A DNA stretch of 64,000 nucleotides, taken from the NCBI GenBank assembly GCA_022826685.1, contig JAJDUL010000009.1:1-64000 (forward strand). Reading direction: 5' to 3'. A program made the position numbers and the translations under genes. The notes under the pieces are model-generated. The model worked only from the letters and a program-made list of their open reading frames with translations. It did not search any database and had not been told where the DNA came from. The number at the start of each line of letters is the position of its first letter. The first letter of the stretch is position 1. Shown one piece after another: positions 15,832-22,725 of this stretch. The stretch is from Gemmatimonadota bacterium. Its GTDB lineage: Bacteria; Gemmatimonadota; Gemmatimonadetes; Palauibacterales; Palauibacteraceae.

Positions 15832-17355
15832 TCATTCGCCATCCCTCCCGACCGGTTTCACCACTCCCGGCTCACCGGGCACGCGACTGTTCAGATTACC
15901 CCCTCCCGTCCCACCACCGCTACCACCGCTGCTCCCGCATCCACCATCGTAAGCCGTCTCGATCCCATCACACGCAAGGCTTGAACTCGGATCGGCCTCG
16001 TTCTTTATGAATGTCATCGATGAAAACCAACCATCCCAATCAATCCACCATGACCTGCTGTGCATTATACCCACGAGAATCGCGGTGTTTGCATCTTCCG
16101 GCCCCAACACGGCATACACTGGCCCTCCACTATCACCGTTCTCAGGTGCTTCTTCGACTTTGTACTGACAAAGCAGGCTCGCGTTATTGACTTCATACCA
16201 GTTGTAATCCGCGCATGCTGTCTCGATCGTCGTGCTTACTTGGCCTGACACTTGGCCAATATATGACACACTTTGCCCAACATAGGGATAGTCTTCTTCC
16301 TGGTCGACTCTCCAGCGCGCCGTAATTGTGCCACCTGAAGAGCTTAGTTTTGCGAACTCTCCCAGCGTCGACCCAATGCCGTCGTTGAAGGCGAACACGG
16401 CCGCATCCGAGTACCGGCAATACGTATCTGGACATACACCAGATGGGAGCGACGTATGGTGAATGAGAGGGTGATCGTACACTTCCGTCGCGACCGCCGG
16501 CGTGTTCCAGCAACCCTGATAGGCGCTGACGCCATCGTTGACACCTATCGTGGGAGTGAGATGAGAATTCGTGATGAATCCGGCACCATGCCGCCAATGA
16601 TCGATGATGAACCCTATGGTCCCAGCTTCCCTGCTAGTGCTGCCTGGGATGTCAAAGCAGGCATGCAAGGCTCCGATCACCGGTCTACATGCATCATGGA
16701 TCGTCGTGCAGTTCATCGTTGAAGACGCCGGAGACCGCACGTTGGTGGAAGCGGTACCGCGCGTGACAGTCGTAATAGAACTCAACTCAAGAATATAAAC
16801 ATTCGACGGGATACCGGCGGCAGTTAACGCTTTCCGCACGCCGGCGGTGTCGGACACCATTGCGACCAGCCGATTTCTCACTTCGTCGATATCGATCATC
16901 TGCCACCGAAAACCGCGGAGAGTTTCGACGAAGGGCACTCGCCAGCGAGCCAATTCGTCGAAAGACCACTCGACCGAAAAGACGTCACGGGGAAGTGACT
17001 GGTTCTTTAGGGTCGTGGGGAGATTGAGGCCTGAAGGGATCACTCCTGACCGAGAGGCGACCGTAAGGCGACCGTTCTTTATGTAGTATCCACCGAAATC
17101 GGGGTACGCCTTGGACATACGAAGGAATGTAATATCAGGTTCGCCAATCGCGACAGGTTCGACAGTACTGATGTCAAATGTGTCCAAGGGAGCATAGCCT
17201 GTAGTTGCGATCGTTGGAGCCGTAGCACCCGGCATCGAATCATCAGTACAGGCGGAGAGAAGGACGGCGCACGCGGAGAGAAGTACTGTTAGTCGAACGG
17301 GAGACGACGGCAAAGACCGATGCTGCTTACCGGTACTGCGTGTCGTCGGGGTCAT
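15832..17355 (-). CDS. lipoprotein with a trypsin-like (chymotrypsin-fold) domain
   Basis: I start at the ATG at 17355, which has GGAGG upstream, giving 507 residues. The signal peptide ends LLSAC. An N-terminal region of about 200 residues is of unknown fold. The C-terminal half has the serine-protease arrangement: GFITNSHLT around the position of the catalytic His, DAAVFAF for the Asp, and ENGDSGGPVYA, the classic GDSGGP serine motif. Several Cys residues suggest disulfides. The tail is a Gly/Ser-rich linker. The His motif (TNSHLT, where TAAHC is usual) is altered but keeps His. Base composition is lower in GC than the core genes. An exported endopeptidase is likely; the substrate is unknown. 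Confidence 0.8.
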   Translation of the reverse strand: MTPTTRSTGKQHRSLPSSPVRLTVLLSACAVLLSACTDDSMPGATAPTIATTGYAPLDTFDISTVEPVAIGEPDITFLRMSKAYPDFGGYYIKNGRLTVASRSGVIPSGLNLPTTLKNQSLPRDVFSVEWSFDELARWRVPFVETLRGFRWQMIDIDEVRNRLVAMVSDTAGVRKALTAAGIPSNVYILELSSITTVTRGTASTNVRSPASSTMNCTTIHDACRPVIGALHACFDIPGSTSREAGTIGFIIDHWRHGAGFITNSHLTPTIGVNDGVSAYQGCWNTPAVATEVYDHPLIHHTSLPSGVCPDTYCRYSDAAVFAFNDGIGSTLGEFAKLSSSGGTITARWRVDQEEDYPYVGQSVSYIGQVSGQVSTTIETACADYNWYEVNNASLLCQYKVEEAPENGDSGGPVYAVLGPEDANTAILVGIMHSRSWWIDWDGWFSSMTFIKNEADPSSSLACDGIETAYDGGCGSSGGSGGGTGGGNLNSRVPGEPGVVKPVGRDGE

Positions 17356-17618
17356 TTCTTGACCTCCACAGGCTGAAGTGCTGACCGTTCTACTCCCGAG
17401 TTGAAGTGAACGTTGATGGCGCCTGGATGGGCCCGGCCTTGCCAGCCGCCACGCGGCTCGCACGCTCTGGCGGACCATGCAGGCATGCCAAGTCTGGCGA
17501 TTCATCTCGGCCGCGAATAGCGGAAAAAACCCTGCAATTGGTGAGGGGAATCCCGCTGGGACATACGGGAATCCCATGCCGTGGGGTGGGTTGGCGACCT
17601 TCGCCGCGGGCGGACCGC

Positions 17619-18160
17619 TTAGCGGTCGTCCTCGGCCCTCACCCTCAGGAGCCCGGCGTCAACGGCGAAGCGCACGACATCGCGTCGATTGTGCAGGCCC
17701 AGCTTAGCCTTTGCACGGGCGAGATGGCCCTCGACGGTCCTGGGACTGAGAAACATCTCCTTGCCCATCTCAGCGGCCGAGAGGCCGCTCGCATACAGTT
17801 CGACTGCAGTGAGCTCGCGGGACGATAGCACGTCGCGTCCGGCTTTGCGGGTCGAGGCGCGTTGTGCGTTCCGCCGCGAGAGCAGGGCAGCCGCGTTCTG
17901 AGGCAGGTAGGAGTGCCCGCGCGCGACCGCTTCCACGGCCCCGATGAGATCGGTGCCGGAGGCTGATTTATTCAGAAAGCCCGCCGCGCCCGCGTTGAGT
18001 GCGAGCACGAGGTATTCATCCTCGTCATGGACCGTGACAACCAGGACTTTTGCTCCGAGTCCAAGCTCGGTGATGCGCCGGGTCGCATGAACGCCGTCCA
18101 TCCCCGGCATCACGAGGTCATGATGACGATGTCCGGTTTCAACGTTCGGGTCTTCTCCAC
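17619..18160 (-). pseudogene. response regulator, C-terminal part, cut by IS insertion
   Basis: This holds the second half of a NarL-type response regulator: DLVMPGMDGVHATRRI with the phospho-acceptor Asp region, a Lys-containing NKSASG loop, then a GerE helix-turn-helix (LSSRELTAVELYASGLSAAEM, FLSPRTVEGHLARAKAKLG). The N-terminal half lies beyond the IS element at 20892-21016. Joining them over one copy of the 8-bp duplication gives GEEAVEKTRTLKPDIVIM. There a missing base shifts the frame before DLVMPG, so the gene carries two lesions. The first codons of the open frame here are read from the IS inverted repeat. Confidence 0.9.
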
Positions 18161-18239
18161 GGGAATTACATACCAAAGTAACCATTTCCTAAGTTGACCA
18201 GCACGATGGATTTATGGGTGACCACTCTTTCTTGGCGGA

Positions 18240-18428
18240 TCATGACACGATTGCCGAGTGCTTGGCGGCATGGCGTACGTTAGCTATTGCCTCTTTGCAG
18301 GAATCCTTTGTTGCGTATCCTTCACCGGAATCGGCGATTATCTTGTGATTTGTGTCAATCAAGCGCCAGCGCCATTCGTCGTCTTTCGCTTGATAAACCT
18401 GAAATGCGGACAAACGAAGCGTTTCCAA
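18240..18428 (-). CDS. YegP-like DUF1508 protein (IS passenger)
   Basis: A 62-residue protein with one YegP/DUF1508 unit: FQVYQAKDDEWRWRLIDTNHKIIADSGEGYATKDSCKEAI follows the family pattern of F-x-(V/I)-Y-x-(A/D)-x-x-x-x-W-R-(W/F) and the later (I/V)-A-x-S-x-E-G-Y. It is carried inside the IS1595 element, on the strand opposite the transposase. The function of the family is unknown. Proteins of this size usually have one or two copies of the unit; this has one. Confidence 0.85.
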   Translation of the reverse strand: METLRLSAFQVYQAKDDEWRWRLIDTNHKIIADSGEGYATKDSCKEAIANVRHAAKHSAIVS

Positions 18429-18458
18429 GGTGGTTATCCTTTGGTTTGAGAGGTGGTG

Positions 18459-18620
18459 ATGGATACGTACACGGTCGAGTACGAGTTTGACGGATCGCGA
18501 TGGGTCTTCTTCATCCGGGCATCTTCCCGTAAGGAAGTTGAAATGCGGCTGGAAGCGATAGCAGCATCTGCGAACGTATGTGGGACGGCTGAAATTGACG
18601 AAGACACGCCCGAGACATAG
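18459..18620 (+). CDS. 53-residue passenger protein of the IS element
   Basis: ATG at 18459 follows GAGAGG. The product begins MDTYTVEYEFDGSRWVFFIR and ends DTPET. It is acidic, with an alternating strand pattern, then a helix (SRKEVEMRLEAIAASA). It is divergent from the YegP-like gene and upstream of the transposase. No family is recognised, but the start site, codon use and position inside the element make it a likely real small gene. Confidence 0.6.
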   Translation: MDTYTVEYEFDGSRWVFFIRASSRKEVEMRLEAIAASANVCGTAEIDEDTPET

Positions 18621-18717
18621 GGAAGCTCCTTGATTCTTCGTTAGCGTATGGTTACTTTGTTTCCGTAAATCGGAGTTGCACGAAGCGGTACGATACTCTA
18701 CGGGAACGAGGGAAGCG

Positions 18718-19710
18718 ATGGCGGGGAAGCGTAAGGGACCGGGGCGGCACTACAGGGAAGGGATATCGTTGATCGAGGTTTTCAAGATGTTCCCCGATGA
18801 TGACACGGCAGAGGCGTGGATCACGCGCATCCGGTGGCCCGACGGGCCCGTGTGCCCGCATTGCAGCGACACGAACATTCAGTCGGGCACGAAGCACCCG
18901 ACGATGCCCTACCGCTGCCGCGGTTGCCGCAAGTTCTTCTCGGTCAAGACGGGCACGGTGATGCAGTCATCGAAGCTCGGTTACCAGGTCTGGGCCATCG
19001 CTTCGTACCTGATGACGACGGGCATCAAGGGCCAGTCGAGCATGAAGCTGCATCGCGATTTGAGCGTGACGCAGAAGACGGCATGGCATCTCGCGCATCG
19101 CGTGAGAGAGACGTGGGCGGATCATGCCGAGGGCAAGGTGTTCGATGGTCCGGTGGAGGTTGACGAGACGTACGTGGGCGGGCTGGAGAAGAACAAGCAT
19201 GCCAGCAAGAAGATGAACGCCGGTCGCGGTCCGGTCGGTAAGGCTGCCGTGGTCGGCGTGAAGGATCGGGGCTCGCGTGCGGTGGTGGCGAAGGTCGTTG
19301 ACTCTGTTTCGGGTGAGACGCTGACTGGCATGGTCGCGGACCATACCCGCGTCGGATCGAAGGTGTACACCGACGATCATGGCGGTTACGGCGGATTGGG
19401 CGGCAAGTATGATCATGAGACAGTGCGTCACAGCGTGAAGGAATACGTGCGCGGGATGGCGCACACGAACGGCGTGGAATCGTTTTGGGCGCTCTTGAAG
19501 CGTGGTTACCACGGCACGTACCACCGCATGAGCGTGAAGCACCTCCAGAGGTACGTGAACGAGTTTGCGGGACGGTTCACCGCTCGGGATTGGGACACGT
19601 TGGAGCAGATGGAGGCGATCATCGCGGGCATGGTCGGCAAGCGTCTCCGCTACCGCGATCTGACGGCCAAGCCCGGCCTTGTGTGCGATGAGGGGACGGT
19701 GGTACGGTGA
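18718..19710 (+). CDS. IS1595-family transposase
   Basis: The 330-residue product starts at the ATG at 18718, after GAGGGA. The N-terminal zinc-binding region has CPHCSDTNIQ and YRCRGCRKFFSVKTGTVM, the paired CxxC motifs of ISXO2/IS1595 transposases. The catalytic DDE-type domain follows: VEVDETYVGG gives the first Asp, VYTDDHGGYGGL the second, and HTNGVESFWALLKRGYHGTYH the family's N/E residues. The length is usual. All key residues are present, so the enzyme should be functional. It acts on the 23-bp inverted repeats at 18161 and 20869. Confidence 0.97.
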   Translation: MAGKRKGPGRHYREGISLIEVFKMFPDDDTAEAWITRIRWPDGPVCPHCSDTNIQSGTKHPTMPYRCRGCRKFFSVKTGTVMQSSKLGYQVWAIASYLMTTGIKGQSSMKLHRDLSVTQKTAWHLAHRVRETWADHAEGKVFDGPVEVDETYVGGLEKNKHASKKMNAGRGPVGKAAVVGVKDRGSRAVVAKVVDSVSGETLTGMVADHTRVGSKVYTDDHGGYGGLGGKYDHETVRHSVKEYVRGMAHTNGVESFWALLKRGYHGTYHRMSVKHLQRYVNEFAGRFTARDWDTLEQMEAIIAGMVGKRLRYRDLTAKPGLVCDEGTVVR

Positions 19711-19897
19711 AGGCGACGCTATCTGCATGGAGCCCGCATGTCGGGTCTCCTAGCCGAATACAACAGCCCGTAGGAATACCGCCGCAACGGATTTGCTACC
19801 CGGAGCGTGTGGGGGTGAATAGGCCAGGGTCAACCCGCCGGTATTACTCCGTGTGGATGGCGTCAAAGGCCCGACGCCATCTAACAAGGGAGAAACC

Positions 19898-20380
19898 ATG
19901 GGTAAGGTGCCCGCGCGAGCCGTTGTGCTGTTGGTCGTCTTGGTGCAGACCGGATGCGCCACGTTGTCCTATTCAGTTCCGCAGGATCGCGCGGTGGAGA
20001 ACCGGTTCGTCGTGGAAGCTGACGTTGATCGCGTCTGGACCGCGGTCGTGGATGCGTTCGCGGATAACTCGTGGCCGATTACCACAATGGACAAGGCGAG
20101 CGGGTTCATTGCTGCGGATGAGGTCAGCGTACCGTCCAGCTTCATGGATTGCGGGGTCAGCGTTTCCGATGGCCGCGCCGTGCAGTACGGCTACAACTAC
20201 ACCTCTTTCAACATCGTGATAAGGGAAGCCGAGACATCGGAGCAGACGATGCTTCGCGTCAATACGACGATGCGTGGAGGGGTGAGGTCGCTAGCGGGAT
20301 TGCAACCCCGCCAATGCGTGTCCACGGGTCTCGCGGAAGCGACGATTCACGACGCGGTACTTCAGGGGATCAAGGGATGA
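19898..20380 (+). CDS. small lipoprotein carried by the IS element
   Basis: The ATG at 19898 follows AAGGGAG, giving 160 residues. A lipoprotein signal ends LVQTGC. The mature part begins with a strand-rich segment (NRFVVEADVDRVWTAVVDAFADNSWPI), has a conserved-looking SGFIAADEVSV, and ends in a helix (LAEATIHDAVLQGI). The pattern resembles small lipoproteins that use a helix-grip or START-like fold, but I cannot name the family. Its stop overlaps the next start (ATGA). Confidence 0.75.
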   Translation: MGKVPARAVVLLVVLVQTGCATLSYSVPQDRAVENRFVVEADVDRVWTAVVDAFADNSWPITTMDKASGFIAADEVSVPSSFMDCGVSVSDGRAVQYGYNYTSFNIVIREAETSEQTMLRVNTTMRGGVRSLAGLQPRQCVSTGLAEATIHDAVLQGIKG

Positions 20381-20583
20381 CGAAAAAACGAAAGCGTAAG
20401 AAGCAGCAAGAGCGGCACGAGGATATCATGGAGGATGTGGGCATGCCACCTCGTGGCCGACCGCCGACGCGCGATTGGCCGGAGCCGATACCGGACAGCC
20501 CGGAGAACGTGATGCGGTCGCTGGTGGAGAGTCCGCCGCGCGCGGAGTCGGATTGGAAGTACCTAGAGGAAACGGACGAGTAG
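20377..20583 (+). CDS. 68-residue basic/acidic passenger protein
   Basis: The start overlaps the stop of the lipoprotein gene as ATGA. The N-terminus is very basic (MTKKRKRKKQQERHED), followed by a Pro-rich middle (GRPPTRDWPEPIPDSPENV) and an acidic end. It looks disordered and might bind nucleic acid. No family is recognised. It is translationally coupled and lies within the IS element. Confidence 0.6.
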   Translation: MTKKRKRKKQQERHEDIMEDVGMPPRGRPPTRDWPEPIPDSPENVMRSLVESPPRAESDWKYLEETDE

Positions 20584-20591
20584 GAGGGGGA

Positions 20592-20864
20592 ATGAGTACG
20601 GTTGCGGAAGCGGTGAAGGCCGTTTTTGGGTGGTTGAAGAAGGAACAAGAGAATGCGATTCTCTACCATCTGTTGAAGAATGATGGAAGGGTAGAGCCAG
20701 TAGCGAAGGAGCTTGGTGCTTTGGCAGCGGAGATTAGCATCTACCGGGACGCGCTGGAGGACGCCGGTTATCTGCAATCAGCACATACATTCGATGGGCC
20801 GGATTGGTATCTGACCATTCGCGGTAGAGAGTTGCTGCGTCACTTGGAGTCAGACCGAAGTTAG
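20592..20864 (+). CDS. 90-residue winged-helix-like passenger protein
   Basis: The ATG at 20592 follows TAGGAGGGGG. Residues 1-20 form an amphipathic helix (AEAVKAVFGWLKKEQENAI). LYHLLKNDGRVEPVAKELG and ISIYRDALEDAGYLQSAH, then GPDWYLTIRGRELLRHL, follow the helix-helix-recognition helix-wing order of small winged-helix DNA-binding proteins. A regulator of the element is possible. The assignment is by pattern only. It is the last gene before the right inverted repeat. Confidence 0.65.
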   Translation: MSTVAEAVKAVFGWLKKEQENAILYHLLKNDGRVEPVAKELGALAAEISIYRDALEDAGYLQSAHTFDGPDWYLTIRGRELLRHLESDRS

Positions 20865-20891
20865 GGGTGGTTACTTTGGTATGTAATTCCC

Positions 20892-21016
20892 TTCTCCACG
20901 GCCTCTTCGCCCGACGATGCTTCGCCCACCACCTCCAGCCGCTCGATCGTCCTGAGCAAGGCCTTCATGCCGGCACGCACCACCGGATGGTCATCAACAA
21001 GAAGCACCTTCACCAC
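20892..21016 (-). pseudogene. response regulator, N-terminal part, cut by IS insertion
   Basis: From a GTG at 21016 (or 21013) the minus strand reads VVKVLLVDDHPVVRAGMKAL and then GEEAVEKG into the element. This is the start of a NarL-type receiver domain, with the acidic DD pair and the beta1-alpha1 signature. It continues at 17619-18160. The start overlaps the stop of the kinase remnant upstream (GTGA), as in intact kinase-regulator operons. Confidence 0.92.
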
Positions 21017-21170
21017 GGTTCAGAATATCCCTTGTCTTTTCCGCCCACGATCAGAACAGTGGTCGGAACCGAAGTTCTCTTGTCCAAGGACAGCGGTATT
21101 GAGAGGTCGCTCTTGAAGAGCGCGGCTTTCTCACGCATCCCGAGCTGCTCCGTATGCGACTTGTGTTCAC
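21010..21170 (-). pseudogene. histidine kinase C-terminal remnant
   Basis: The minus strand reads LGMREKAALFKSDLSIPLSL and then TSVPTTVLIVGG. This matches the end of NarL-partner kinases, where a GMRERA segment of the ATP-binding domain is followed by a Gly-Thr and a last strand. The expected Gly-rich G2 box is altered, and no kinase sequence can be followed further upstream. It is directly coupled to the broken response regulator, so the whole two-component system has decayed. Confidence 0.5.
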
Positions 21171-21377
21171 CCGGTCGAGACGGGCGTGGACCGCGCAGAT
21201 CACGTGCTGCTCCCCCAACGCCGGCACTCCTTGGACGTAGGCTGACCTTAGCCGGGATCGTGATACCATCCAGGAGATCAATGGATGTCAACTCTTGGGG
21301 ATTATATGCTTGAGTTGAAAGTCAGTTGGGTCGAAGGGAGGCGCTTGGAACCATTTGCGTTCGTGAGTGTGGGCATG

Positions 21378-21394
21378 CTGGGACTCGAACCCAG
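21378..21394 (-). other. isolated tRNA-like T-arm
   Basis: CTGGG-TTCGAGT-CCCAG on the minus strand is a perfect five-pair T-stem with a standard T-loop, followed by ATGCCC that could end an acceptor stem. A partly complementary GAGCAT lies upstream near 21430, but no D-arm or anticodon arm can be drawn. It is probably a tRNA remnant, such as those left by integrating elements. The rest of 21171-21612 has no convincing gene. Confidence 0.4.
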
Positions 21395-21612
21395 GTGTTC
21401 CGGGGAGAGGACCAACGGTCACGGACACGATGCTCGCATTCTATGCGATGGCTCGTTGCGCCATTTCCGCTCACAATTATGAACCATGCTACACACTGAG
21501 ATTATGTTGAATGAAGAGTGGGCACGGTTCTTGTTAGTTGATCAATATCTCCTGCATTGATAATGAACAAGACAGTCCGCCAGCCCTCTTCCTTGTGTCG
21601 TTAGGGTTTGCA

Positions 21613-21771
21613 TCCATTGGAAGTGTTGTAAGAGTCCGCGTCTGGGTGTCTAGTGCTTGGATCACGAACGTGGACACGCGTTCTCCTCCGTTTCACGAAC
21701 GAGACCGAGAGCCTTCGCAATACGACGCTAGGCAACAGGCGTCTCAACCGCAAGCAAACTCCGCTACGACG
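21613..21771 (-). pseudogene. erm-like gene start and its upstream region, decayed copy
   Basis: This stretch aligns along its length with 25799-25965, which covers the first codons of the intact Erm-like gene and about 115 bases upstream. By eye the identity is around three quarters. In the gene frame it reads TPRRGLLQHFQW, where the intact gene has TPRRADLSQHFLR. After that the similarity stops. The 280 bases from 21771 to 22049 hold no recognisable gene. Confidence 0.6.
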
Positions 21772-22049
21772 GACAGCCCATGTCCGGCCTGGCTCCCTGC
21801 GTCTTCCACAAGAGATCACGCTCACGGGCCTCATCCCAAGCCTTAAGCTTTAAGCTCAGCCGCCGTACGTCCCCGCCGTCGCCGCTTCGCATCGGAATAA
21901 CGGTCGCAAATCGACGGAACGAGCGACATCCTCGTAGGCCCGCCGGGCTAGAACGGAGGAAGGCAGTGCCAGCTTGTTTGGCTCACGCCCCTCAGCCTAG
22001 TCAACCGACCGGGGACCGACCGCAGTCAGTCCCGCCTCGCTCAGGGCCG

Positions 22050-22289
22050 TCAGGTACATGTCCGGCGCCTCGGGCCGCGCACGGGAAGTTCGAGTTCGAC
22101 GCCACCAAGAGACGCGAAGCACTCGCGGGTGAACGCGGCGAGGTTTCGAGGACCGGTGCGACGATCAGTGACGGCATCGCGCAGGATGATACGCGCCTCC
22201 TCCTCCATCGAACGATGATGCTCGGCGGCGCGGACGCGAAGGCGCGCCTTTAGGTCGTCATCGAGGTTGCGAATCGTGATGCTAGCCAA
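22050..22289 (-). CDS. FitA-type ribbon-helix-helix antitoxin
   Basis: The 79-residue product is read from a TTG at 22289. It opens MASITIRNLDDDLKARLRVR and continues AAEHHRSMEEEARIIL, which is the FitA/StbC-type antitoxin RHH domain. The C-terminus normally binds a PIN-domain toxin; here it ends in an odd Arg-rich tail (RGPRRRTCT). In the next frame the DNA reads PEAPDMYLTALSEAGLTAV, so the end may be frameshifted. No PIN toxin gene follows. The start lies inside the end of the HigA gene, so the two are coupled. Confidence 0.8.
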   Translation of the reverse strand: MASITIRNLDDDLKARLRVRAAEHHRSMEEEARIILRDAVTDRRTGPRNLAAFTRECFASLGGVELELPVRGPRRRTCT

Positions 22290-22569
22290 CCGCGTGCCGC
22301 GGCTTGACTTGCTCGGCGATCTGGCGACCCGCCTCGATCTCCGCTCGGCGAAGCTCCCAGGTCTTCTGAAGGTTCAACCAGAGTTGCGGCGTCGTCCCAA
22401 AGTACCTGGCCAACCGCAATGCGGTATCGGCGCTCACGCCGCGCTGGCCGTTGAGGATCATGGTTACCCGGTTGACCGGCACGCCGAGCGCCTTTGACAG
22501 CGCGTTGGCGGACAACTCGAGTTCTTCGAGTTCTTCGCGCAGGATTTCACCCGGGTGCACCGGTCTCAT
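22282..22569 (-). CDS. HigA-type XRE antitoxin
   Basis: A 95-residue protein starts at the ATG at 22569 with MRPVHPGEILREELEEL. An HTH of the XRE type follows (LSANALSKALGVPVNRVTMI, then GVSADTALRLARYFG) and ends TTPQLWLNLQKTWELRRAE. This is the whole HigA/VapI pattern. HigB normally lies directly upstream, but the 157 bases to the TonB receptor gene hold no toxin. The gene may be an orphan regulator. Its first codons and upstream sequence are duplicated at 14522-14577. Confidence 0.9.
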   Translation of the reverse strand: MRPVHPGEILREELEELELSANALSKALGVPVNRVTMILNGQRGVSADTALRLARYFGTTPQLWLNLQKTWELRRAEIEAGRQIAEQVKPRHAVG

Positions 22570-22629
22570 GCCGCTCCTCGCGTTCTTGGTCGGAGGTTCG
22601 ATCAACGTAGACCGTCGGCTTCTCGAATC

Positions 22630-22672
22630 AAAAAATAACCCCGCCCGAAGCCTTTCGGCGTGTCGGGCGGGG
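22630..22672 (-). terminator. rho-independent terminator of the TonB receptor gene
   Basis: On the minus strand CCCCGCCCGA and TCGGGCGGGG form a ten-pair GC stem with a 14-base loop. It is followed by TTATTTTTT. It lies 54 bases after the receptor's stop codon in the right orientation. Confidence 0.9.
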
Positions 22673-22725
22673 GGCAAGTGTCCTGGTCAGGCGCGTATGC
22701 CGGACCTATGCCGGAAGGGCGGGGG

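Larger units (their letters stand above)
18161..20891 (+). mobile_element. complete IS1595-family element with five passenger genes
   Basis: The ends are perfect 23-bp inverted repeats at 18161-18183 and 20869-20891, starting GGGAATTACATACC. An 8-bp target duplication TTCTCCAC flanks them at 18153-18160 and 20892-20899, the duplication length known for IS1595. The element is 2731 bp long and has lower GC than its surroundings. It holds a transposase gene (18718-19710) plus genes at 18240-18428 (reverse), 18459-18620, 19898-20380, 20377-20583 and 20592-20864. It inserted into a response regulator gene. Intact ends, perfect duplication and an intact transposase suggest a recent, possibly active insertion. 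Confidence 0.95.

Noticed and set aside
18116-18185. Alternative start of the response regulator inside the IS end
   Set aside because: The first residues (VTLVCNS) are read from the inverted repeat and the frame upstream of DLVMPG does not match a receiver domain.
21285-21482. 65-codon plus-strand frame overlapping the T-arm
   Set aside because: It reads through a tRNA-like sequence, has no ribosome binding site and no conserved pattern.
14500-22600. Prophage
   Set aside because: No integrase, capsid, portal or tail gene is present; only an IS element and decayed gene fragments.
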